From: Rickettsiaceae bacterium
GTDB taxonomy: Bacteria; Pseudomonadota; Alphaproteobacteria; Rickettsiales; Rickettsiaceae
DNA length: 8,212 bases
Assembly: GCA_021741285.1 (NCBI GenBank)
Contig: JAIOYD010000058.1
Coordinates: forward strand, 1 to 8,212
Reading direction: 5' to 3'
Shown here: positions 1 to 5,145 of the stretch, in pieces
How the letters are laid out: every line of letters begins with the position of its first letter
How positions within the stretch are numbered: position 1 is the stretch's first letter
Program-made: the position numbers and the translations under genes
The notes under the pieces: generated by a model
The model's database searches: none
What the model was told of the DNA's origin: nothing
Seen by the model: only the letters and a program-made list of their open reading frames with translations

Positions 1-314
1 TGAAATCTAGAGAATCTTGTATTGTAATCACAACGACTGATACTGAAGATATAGCAAATAAAATTGCTGGCAAGCTTGTTGAACAACGGTTAGCAGCTTG
101 CGTTCAGATTGATAAAGTTAAAAGTTTTTTTTATTATGAAGAGGAATGTCGACAAGAAAAAGAGTTTCGTTTAATAATAAAAGCGGCCTCTAAAAATTAT
201 AAAATTATTGAAGAATCAATAAAATTAAATCATAATTATCGATTACCTCAAATAATTAAGCTTGATATTACTGATGGATTAGTTGAGTATATGGATTGGA
301 TTCATGCAAGTTAG
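1..314 (+). CDS. cutA: CutA divalent-cation tolerance protein, lacking only the first base of its start codon
   Basis: The reading frame is open from position 3 and ends with TAG at 312-314. The window begins with 'tg' directly before an AAA codon, so the missing base plus 'tg' would form an NTG start codon and the protein would be 104 residues, a normal CutA length. CutA family hallmarks are visible: an N-terminal strand 'CIVITTT', the segment 'EQRLAACVQI' (residues 28-37), 'EFRLIIKA' (55-62), 'YRLPQIIKLDI' (80-90), and a C-terminal aromatic stretch ending 'YMDWIHAS'. CutA is a small trimeric ferredoxin-like protein linked to copper tolerance in E. coli, but its biochemical role is poorly defined. 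The aromatic residue often found as Trp after the first core strand pair is Phe/Tyr here ('SFFYY'). The next gene begins 53 nt downstream on the same strand, so co-transcription is plausible. Confidence 0.9.
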   Translation, partial: KSRESCIVITTTDTEDIANKIAGKLVEQRLAACVQIDKVKSFFYYEEECRQEKEFRLIIKAASKNYKIIEESIKLNHNYRLPQIIKLDITDGLVEYMDWIHAS

Positions 315-353
315 AGTATGGTGTAATTTAAGGCTTTTATTAGTCGGTACTAT

Positions 354-361
354 AGGGGGGG
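354..361 (+). promoter_or_regulatory. Ribosome binding site deciding the carrier start
   Basis: AGGGGGGG lies 6 nt before ATG 368, a normal spacing. It abuts TTG 362 directly, so it supports ATG 368 as the start codon. Confidence 0.7.
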
Positions 362-367
362 TTGCTT

Positions 368-1576
368 ATGAAATTATGGCATAAGGTATTTTTAGGCCTA
401 ATTTTAGGAGTGTTTTTTGGAATATATATCCCTGAGCATGTCGAAACTGTAAAACCTATCGGTACAGTTTTTCTCCGTTTGATAAAAATGGTTATTGTTC
501 CACTGCTATTTTTTAGTTTAGTTTCTGGTATTACCGGAATGAGAGACCCGAGCTCTATAGGCAGAGTAGCAAAAAAATCTGTTATAGCTTATTTAGGAAC
601 AACTTGTCTAGCAGTAACGTTTGGTCTGGGGGTAGCATTTATCCTAGAACCTGGAACGGGCGTTATTCTCGATATAGGGCCTGTGGCAGCGGACAGAAAT
701 TTTAAAGAAAATGATTTTGATCTTTTGCAATTTTTTATTGAAATTGTTCCTAATAATATTTTTCAGGCGTTTGCTGATTCCAATATTTTACAAGTCGTAT
801 TTTTTTCTATATTTACAGGTATAATAATTAATGGGATGGATTCTGCTGCTGATCCATTGCGCAATTTCATTCATGCTGCTGCGAAGCTAGTATTAAAAAT
901 GATTGCTTTGGTGGTCCAGTTATCGCCATATGCTGCTTTCGCTCTTACTGCTTGGGTTATTGGTACGCAAGGGATAGATGTAATATATACACTAGGGAAA
1001 TTAGTGCGGGCAATAATTTTGGCCTACGTACTGCAGTATATAATCTATGGCCTGATTATAATGGTATTTTGTAGGCTGTCCCCGATGCCGTTTTATAGAA
1101 AGAGTATAGAATATCAGATGATTGCTATGTCTACTGGTAGTAGTAAGGCTAGCCTTGCAACTACTATGCAAGTATGTAGAAATAGACTTGGTGTGTCTGA
1201 GTCGAGTACTTCTTTCGTTTTGCCGCTAGGCGCATCAATTAACATGAATGGTTTGTCTATTAAGCTTGGTTTATCAGTCATCTTCTTTGCTCAGGCAATG
1301 GGAGTAGATTTAGTATTCTCGGATTATATTATTATTATTATGACTGGAACTCTTGGCTCAATAGGTGGAGCGGGTATACCTGGGTCATTTATAATTATGT
1401 TACCCATAATGCTTACTTCGGTTGGATTACCAATAGAAGGAGTAGCTCTTCTAGTTGGGGTCGATAGAGTCCTTGATCTAATAAGTACAACCATTAACAT
1501 TACCGGGGATGCTACTATAACTTTGGTTATAGATAATTCTGAAGGAACGTTGGATAAAGAAATGTATAACTCCTAA
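368..1576 (+). CDS. SLC1/DAACS-family dicarboxylate or amino acid:cation symporter
   Basis: This 402-residue inner-membrane carrier has the SLC1 (GltPh/GltP) fold from end to end. By eye it has six N-terminal helices, then the HP1 serine motif ('TGSSKAS', 256-262), the TM7 motif 'NMNG' (292-295), the HP2 tip 'GAGIPGS' (334-340) and TM8 with D366, D370, N377 and D381. ATG at 368 is preferred because a G-rich Shine-Dalgarno (AGGGGGGG, 354-361) lies 6 nt upstream; an in-frame TTG at 362 would abut that site. By alignment from memory to GltPh, the residue matching Arg397, which binds the substrate's side-chain carboxylate, is S373, and the TM7 Asp312 of the NMDGT motif is N294. The amino-group ligand Asp394 (D370) and Asn401 (N377) are kept. 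This argues against glutamate/aspartate and for a neutral or different substrate, possibly with altered cation coupling. The TAXI protein gene follows 23 nt downstream. Confidence 0.93.
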   Translation: MKLWHKVFLGLILGVFFGIYIPEHVETVKPIGTVFLRLIKMVIVPLLFFSLVSGITGMRDPSSIGRVAKKSVIAYLGTTCLAVTFGLGVAFILEPGTGVILDIGPVAADRNFKENDFDLLQFFIEIVPNNIFQAFADSNILQVVFFSIFTGIIINGMDSAADPLRNFIHAAAKLVLKMIALVVQLSPYAAFALTAWVIGTQGIDVIYTLGKLVRAIILAYVLQYIIYGLIIMVFCRLSPMPFYRKSIEYQMIAMSTGSSKASLATTMQVCRNRLGVSESSTSFVLPLGASINMNGLSIKLGLSVIFFAQAMGVDLVFSDYIIIIMTGTLGSIGGAGIPGSFIIMLPIMLTSVGLPIEGVALLVGVDRVLDLISTTINITGDATITLVIDNSEGTLDKEMYNS

Positions 1577-1599
1577 AAATTGACGTAGAGGTAACTGAT

Positions 1600-2528
1600 A
1601 TGAAAATTTTTCGATTAATCTATATAGCTTCCGTACTAACATTATATATTAGTTCAGCTAGTGCTATTGAGACAAAAACTATAAAAATTGGTAGTGGCAG
1701 TCTACTTGAGGGATATTATAATATTGGATTGAATTTATGTCGGGTTATATCTAATGCGAATGAGGGTATAAAATGCGAAGTTGTTCCAACCACTGGATCG
1801 CTAGAAAATATAGGTTTATTAAAAAAAGGGCAAATAGATTTTGCATTTACTTTGTCTAATATAGCGGTGCAAGCATATAGCGGAACGGGTTATTTTGCAG
1901 ATAGCGAGCCCTTTGAAGATATGTATCAACTATTGCGCTTGCATGATGAATATTTACTGTCTTAGTTAAGGATGATGATAAAATTCTATTCTTTAGAGAC
2001 TTAGAGGGTAAGAAAATTTCTAATGGCCCACCGCGATCCGATAGTTCGGTTGCTTATGATGCCCTTGTTGAATATTATAATTTCAAGAAACCTCCGCAAG
2101 ATATTGAAATACTTCATGAAAATTATGCAAAAGAATTTTGTGATGGTAAAATTGATGCGATTATGATGATGACTGGTCATCCAAACCAGTTGATAAATAT
2201 GGTAACGCACACATGTGAGTGTGATTTTGTTACGATAGATAGTGATAAGATTGATTTATTAGTAAAAAATTCTCCAGAATTCAAAAAAGTAGTGTTAGCA
2301 GGGGGTGGTTATCCTGGTATTAGTGAAGATGAGGAAACAGTTGCGGTCTCAGCTATATTTGTGGCTAGTAAGTCTGTTGATAAAAAGATAGTAGAAAATT
2401 TTCTAACTCTTTTGAATTCAAGACTTAGTAGATTTAAATCCGCAGATCCTGTACTCTATGATATAGAAGATTCTGATTTTACCAGTGGTTTTGTTATTCC
2501 AGGATTTAAGACTGACCCTAAACAATAG
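1600..2528 (+). pseudogene. TAXI-family TRAP-type solute-binding protein, interrupted by one frameshift
   Basis: The gene starts at ATG 1600 with AGAGGT about 8 nt upstream. Its first frame stops with TAG at 1963-1965, while a second frame continues without stops to TAA/TAG-free coding up to TAG at 2526-2528. Both halves match the TAXI family in order. The first half has signal peptide 1-22 (cleavage after 'SASA'), 'IGSGSLLEGYYNIG', 'TTGSLENIGLLKKGQIDFAF' and 'SNIAVQAY'. The second half has 'DLEGKKI', 'FCDGKIDA', 'TGHPNQ' and 'TCECDFVTI'. Re-adding a single T to the TTT at 1953-1955 joins them as '...LHDEYFTVLVKDDDK...', matching the family's usual 'LHPEPFTVV' block, and gives a 309-residue protein of normal TAXI length. 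The product would be a periplasmic receptor for a small acid or amino acid. No TRAP Q/M permease gene is adjacent; an SLC1 carrier precedes it and a Usp gene follows by 25 nt. The second half shows no other damage, so the break is recent or a sequencing error. Confidence 0.88.
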
Positions 2529-2553
2529 TTTTTATTAAAATAGCTTAATTTTT

Positions 2554-2982
2554 ATGTTCAAGAATATTATTATTCCAATTGATTTATCTGATAAACAGTC
2601 CTTAAGGGCTGTTTTTCCACCAGCTTTGAATTTTGTTAACGCCTTTGGTTCAAAATTACATTTAATTTATATAATGCCAGACTTTGGAATGAAAATGATA
2701 GAAGACTATTTACCAAGGCACTGGATGAGTGATCAAAAACAAAAATATACTAAGCAATTTGATGAAATAGTAGATAAATATATTCCTAAAGGAGCAGATG
2801 TTGACTATTACATTGGGAGAGGAGCGGTTTATGATGAGGTAATAAAATATTCTGAGAATGAGAATGCTGATTTGATAATTATCTCCGCAGTCAGACCTCA
2901 GCTTAGAGATTATATGCTTGGGCCAAATGCTTCAAAGATAGTAAGACATTCTTCTATTTCAGTAATGGTCGTAAGAGATTAG
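2554..2982 (+). CDS. UspA-family universal stress protein
   Basis: This is a single-domain Usp of 142 residues, the usual length. It shows the opening strand and Asp 'IIIPIDLSD' (D10), the second strand 'LHLIYI' (35-40), 'GRGAVYDEVIKYS' (88-100), 'ADLIIISAVRP' (105-115) and the C-terminal nucleotide-site block 'LGPNASKIVRHSSISVMVV' (122-140). The canonical ATP motif G-2x-G-9x-G(S/T) is partial: the last part is present as G-P-N-A, as in UspF/UspG-like members, but the first Gly is Ala112. I see no good Shine-Dalgarno before ATG 2554. The gene follows the TAXI gene by 25 nt. Usp proteins encoded with TRAP transporters are known, for example TeaD of the Halomonas ectoine system, which modulates transport, so a cytoplasmic regulatory role for the upstream transporter is a reasonable inference. 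Confidence 0.9.
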   Translation: MFKNIIIPIDLSDKQSLRAVFPPALNFVNAFGSKLHLIYIMPDFGMKMIEDYLPRHWMSDQKQKYTKQFDEIVDKYIPKGADVDYYIGRGAVYDEVIKYSENENADLIIISAVRPQLRDYMLGPNASKIVRHSSISVMVVRD

Positions 2983-3090
2983 GTTTATTACCATAAAAAC
3001 TAGAAAAAAATTACTGTTGCTTGCACAAACCGTATTTTTCATTTTACCAGATCTTTATTTCGTGCTTAAAGGGTATCCAAGGGGTTGTTA
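2983..3090. other. Convergent intergenic spacer
   Basis: This 108-bp AT-rich stretch lies between the converging uspA-like and pagL-like genes. I searched for a bidirectional terminator and found no stem longer than about 4 bp next to a T-run. A short open plus-strand frame ending at 3093 has no credible start or ribosome site. Confidence 0.5.
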
Positions 3091-3750
3091 TTAGAATTTA
3101 TAACCATATCTAATTCCAATATCAGTTAAGCCAGGATTTGGTTTGGCTATATCAGCGCTGGAAATGTGGTCTATCATTAAAGAGATCGAATGTATTTGAG
3201 AGAGTTTATACCCAAGTGATAATGACTCTCTAAAAAGTAAATTGGATCCTAGTCCTCTACGTTTTTTGGATATTTTTCTCTCTGCATTATTGAGTGAGAT
3301 ACCAAGAGATACTTCGACCAAGAAGGTATTATCAAAATCAGCTTGCCACGTTACGCCGGTGTAGAGATTGCTTGTATAACCTTTGCTATTAATGCTTGCT
3401 CCTATATGAGGATAAGCTCTTAGGTAGTTATCTAGTTTATCAAACAAGTATTCAATGATAATATTTTGTCCTTTCTCGACCCTATGGTTTAGTTTCGTAT
3501 CAAAATCATGTTGAGTTATCCCAATTTTAAACTCTTGTGCTTGGGCATTAGATATAACAAAAATTAATAGACTTCCTGCATAAGTCAACCTAGTTGGTGA
3601 TTTTGTTGTTAAAACTTGCCTTCGCTCCTCATGTACATTTGAGTACATTGCGGTGCTCGGCTTTGTTTTTCCTAAAAATCCCTCAACTATTTTTGTCTTA
3701 TGCAGGAAGTATAATATTGCAGTAAAAAGAGTTGTAAGGTTTTTTTTCAT
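3091..3750 (-). CDS. PagL/acyloxyacyl-hydrolase-like outer-membrane protein with an inserted palindromic element
   Basis: The 219-residue product ends in a small beta-barrel whose C-terminal block 'DHISSADIAKPNPGLTDIG' (194-212) resembles the lipid A 3-O-deacylase (PagL, PF09411) signature H-x-S...NxG, with H195 and S197 at the catalytic His/Ser positions. The expected catalytic Glu position appears to be T209 (D210 is next to it), so activity is uncertain. The protein ends 'YGYKF', a typical aromatic barrel terminus. PagL removes the 3-O acyl chain of lipid A in the outer membrane. The N-terminus is abnormal: the hydrophobic start (residues 1-16) and the cleavage-site half 'LLIFVISNAQAQ' (61-72) are split by about 49 charged, polar residues encoded by a palindromic element at 3570-3711. 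Without the insert the protein would be 170 residues with a standard signal peptide. ATG 3750 lies 4 nt after the rlmE stop, with AAGGA overlapping that stop, so it is translated as the last gene of the nusB-rlmE operon. Confidence 0.8.
   Translation of the reverse strand: MKKNLTTLFTAILYFLHKTKIVEGFLGKTKPSTAMYSNVHEERRQVLTTKSPTRLTYAGSLLIFVISNAQAQEFKIGITQHDFDTKLNHRVEKGQNIIIEYLFDKLDNYLRAYPHIGASINSKGYTSNLYTGVTWQADFDNTFLVEVSLGISLNNAERKISKKRRGLGSNLLFRESLSLGYKLSQIHSISLMIDHISSADIAKPNPGLTDIGIRYGYKF
3565..3569. repeat. Left flanking direct repeat (putative target duplication)
   Basis: TAATA lies 1 bp outside the left inverted repeat and is repeated at 3712-3716, exactly 147 bp away. In AT-rich DNA a 5-bp match alone is weak. 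It gains weight because collapsing the two copies restores both the frame and a textbook signal peptide. Confidence 0.6.
3570..3711. repeat. Palindromic element (RPE-like) inserted in frame in a coding region
   Basis: The ends carry perfect 14-bp inverted repeats: acttcctgcataag at 3571-3584 and cttatgcaggaagt at 3697-3710. The centre holds a 6-bp perfect stem (atgtac 3631-3636, gtacat 3643-3648, loop atttga) almost exactly at the midpoint. The regions between match imperfectly in register (for example 'gattttt', 'aaaa', 'gcc' on both arms), so the whole unit is an imperfect palindrome. A 5-bp direct repeat TAATA flanks it (3565-3569 and 3712-3716). Element plus one repeat copy is 147 nt, 49 codons, so the host frame is kept. 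Size, palindromy and in-frame placement match the behaviour of Rickettsia palindromic elements; the family itself I cannot name. Confidence 0.85.
3712..3716. repeat. Right flanking direct repeat (putative target duplication)
   Basis: This is the second copy of TAATA, 1 bp outside the right inverted repeat. It pairs with 3565-3569 as the probable insertion footprint. Confidence 0.6.
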
Positions 3751-3754
3751 AAGA

Positions 3755-4441
3755 TCATTCCTTTTTATTTAAAGCTATTAAATAGAACTCGCTTGATTCT
3801 TTACGACTCGAATCTGGTTTGAAGTGCTTTATGTTTTTAAAATGTTGTTTTACTATGTTCAGTAGGTCGACTTCAGCTCCGCCTCGGAATATTTTGGCTA
3901 CAAAATGCCCCCCAGGTTTAAGGATTTTTAGTGCAAAATGAAGCGCATTTTCGCATAATGCCATAATTCTAAGATGGTCAGTTTGGCTGTGACCTATGGT
4001 ATTTGCTGCCATGTCGCTCATCACCACATCAGCGAGATTACCTTCTAGAGCATTTATAATTATTTCTTGGGTATCAGGATCATAAAAATCTTTCTGGAAG
4101 GAAATTACTCCTGGAATATTTTCAATTTGAAGTAAATCGATGGCTATAAGTTTATTAGGCGCATTGGTTGAATCAGATTTAATTATTTTTGCTGCAACTT
4201 GTGACCACCCTCCAGGGGCGGCTCCAAGATCTACTACATTAAAACCAGCTTTTAAAATATGAAATTTATCATTAATTTCGATAATCTTATAGGCTGCTCT
4301 TGATTTATAACCATCAATTTTGGAGCGAGCAACATATTGATCATTTAATTGCCTGGCTAGCCATCTTGTGGAAGAAGTTTTTCTCCTTTTTGCTGTTTTA
4401 ACTTTGATGAATTTACCTCGATATCCTGTGGATGCTGACAT
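3755..4441 (-). CDS. rlmE: 23S rRNA (uridine-2'-O-)-methyltransferase RlmE (FtsJ/RrmJ)
   Basis: RlmE uses S-adenosylmethionine to 2'-O-methylate a uridine in the A-loop of 23S rRNA (U2552 in E. coli) late in 50S maturation. The 228-residue protein has the SAM-binding motif '[15 protein letters not shown]' (69-83) and the full K-D-K-E catalytic set: K52 in 'SRAAYK', D143 in 'VMSDMAAN', K183 in 'HFVAKIF' and E218 in 'SSEFYLIA'. A basic N-terminal extension of about 25-30 residues before '[12 protein letters not shown]' is common in alphaproteobacterial members. ATG 4441 starts 2 nt after the nusB stop, and its Shine-Dalgarno (AAAGGT) lies within the end of nusB, so the two are translationally linked. 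Confidence 0.96.
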   Translation of the reverse strand: MSASTGYRGKFIKVKTAKRRKTSSTRWLARQLNDQYVARSKIDGYKSRAAYKIIEINDKFHILKAGFNVVDLGAAPGGWSQVAAKIIKSDSTNAPNKLIAIDLLQIENIPGVISFQKDFYDPDTQEIIINALEGNLADVVMSDMAANTIGHSQTDHLRIMALCENALHFALKILKPGGHFVAKIFRGGAEVDLLNIVKQHFKNIKHFKPDSSRKESSEFYLIALNKKE

Positions 4442-4443
4442 TG

Positions 4444-4920
4444 TTACCTTTTTTTATCGGCGTACTTATCTAGCACAGAGTTAACAAAGCCTACCTGGCC
4501 TTCATCAAGCATGTCACTTGCTATATCGGTATATTCATTAATAATAACGTTGCGCGGGGTTTCTGGAAAATACTTCATCTCGCAAATGGATACACGAAGA
4601 GTAGCAAAAAGCAATTTTGGTAGATTGTTTATAGTCCATTCATTGGACAGATGATTTTCAATAATTTGATCTATTTCTTCTAGGTGGTCATGTGTATATT
4701 TAACCAATTCCTTTAAGTAGTTAAAACTTGGCTTTAGCTTTAGCAGACTTCTTGAATCAAGTTCATAATCACTCTTTATATCCTTGTCTCGATAAAAATC
4801 AATAATCTGCAGCAGCAATGTTTCAATATTAGTATTATGTTTGTCGGTTTCAAATTGGTATAAAGTTTGAATCGCAGCAATGCGTGCGATAGACTTGCTG
4901 TTAAGTTGTGAACTGAGCAT
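4444..4920 (-). CDS. nusB: Transcription antitermination factor NusB
   Basis: NusB binds boxA RNA together with ribosomal protein S10 and supports antitermination and folding of rRNA transcripts. The 158-residue all-helical protein shows the family N-terminus '[17 protein letters not shown]' (8-24) and the C-terminal helices '[20 protein letters not shown]' (103-122), '[13 protein letters not shown]' (125-137) and '[11 protein letters not shown]' (144-154). It is slightly longer than E. coli NusB (139 residues) because of a middle segment at about residues 44-65. It is the first gene of a nusB-rlmE-pagL-like operon; pairing nusB with an rRNA methyltransferase makes sense as ribosomal RNA processing. 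No clear Shine-Dalgarno precedes ATG 4920; a candidate promoter lies 34-61 nt upstream. Confidence 0.95.
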   Translation of the reverse strand: MLSSQLNSKSIARIAAIQTLYQFETDKHNTNIETLLLQIIDFYRDKDIKSDYELDSRSLLKLKPSFNYLKELVKYTHDHLEEIDQIIENHLSNEWTINNLPKLLFATLRVSICEMKYFPETPRNVIINEYTDIASDMLDEGQVGFVNSVLDKYADKKR

Positions 4921-4953
4921 CTAAATATTGGGATTTAAAGTAATTTGTTGGGT

Positions 4954-4981
4954 ATTCTAGCAAAAAAATAGCTATTGGTAA
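4954..4981 (-). promoter_or_regulatory. Candidate promoter for the nusB operon
   Basis: Read on the minus strand, TTACCA (4976-4981) and TAGAAT (4954-4959) are separated by 16 nt, and the -10 is preceded by TGC, giving an extended -10. The predicted start near 4947 leaves a leader of about 26 nt. This is motif reading only. Confidence 0.4.
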
Positions 4982-5027
4982 AGGTAAGTTTCCTTATTAA
5001 TGCCATTCTTCAATTTAACTAAAATTG

Positions 5028-5047
5028 TATTATCGTCCACGATAATA
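5028..5047. repeat. Perfect 8-bp inverted repeat (hairpin)
   Basis: TATTATCG (5028-5035) and CGATAATA (5040-5047) are exact inverted copies around a 4-nt loop, TCCA. No T-run follows on either strand, so it does not look like an intrinsic terminator. It lies between the two divergent promoter candidates, where it could be an operator or simply chance in AT-rich DNA. Confidence 0.5.
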
Positions 5048-5087
5048 TTTATTCCTTTAAGTCTGGCATTGTTCGTGCATTTTTCGA

Positions 5088-5115
5088 TTGTATTTTTTCT
5101 TGTAGATGGTATAAA
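5088..5115 (+). promoter_or_regulatory. Candidate promoter for bamA-skp
   Basis: TTGTAT (5088-5093) and TATAAA (5110-5115) are spaced by 16 nt, and TGG precedes the -10 as an extended -10 element. The -35 match is poor. The predicted start is about 25 nt before ATG 5146. Confidence 0.4.
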
Positions 5116-5145
5116 AATCTAAATTATTTAGTTAGTGAATAGGTT

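Larger units (their letters stand above)
4921..5145. other. Divergent nusB/bamA intergenic region
   Basis: These 225 bp separate divergent nusB and bamA. They hold a candidate promoter in each direction, a perfect 8-bp hairpin at 5028-5047, and an open 48-codon minus-strand frame (4972-5118) that lacks ATG, GTG or TTG at its start. No tRNA or other RNA gene was recognised. Confidence 0.6.

Noticed and set aside
362..367. TTG at 362 as the start of the SLC1 carrier
   Set aside because: It directly abuts the G-run Shine-Dalgarno, while ATG 368 has a normal 6-nt spacing and yields the usual family N-terminus.
1950..1956. Programmed -1 ribosomal frameshift in the TAXI gene
   Set aside because: The heptamer A-TAT-TTA does not fit X-XXY-YYZ, and TAXI proteins are not known to use recoding; an indel is simpler.
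2001..2210. Open minus-strand frame antisense to the TAXI gene
   Set aside because: The plus strand here encodes clear TAXI sequence; the antisense translation has no recognisable features.
2983..3090. Bidirectional terminator between the convergent genes
   Set aside because: No stem beyond about 4 bp next to a T-run could be found.
3007..3093. Short hydrophobic plus-strand frame ending 'LYFVLKGYPRGCY'
   Set aside because: No ATG, no ribosome site, and it runs into the end of the convergent gene; too short to support.
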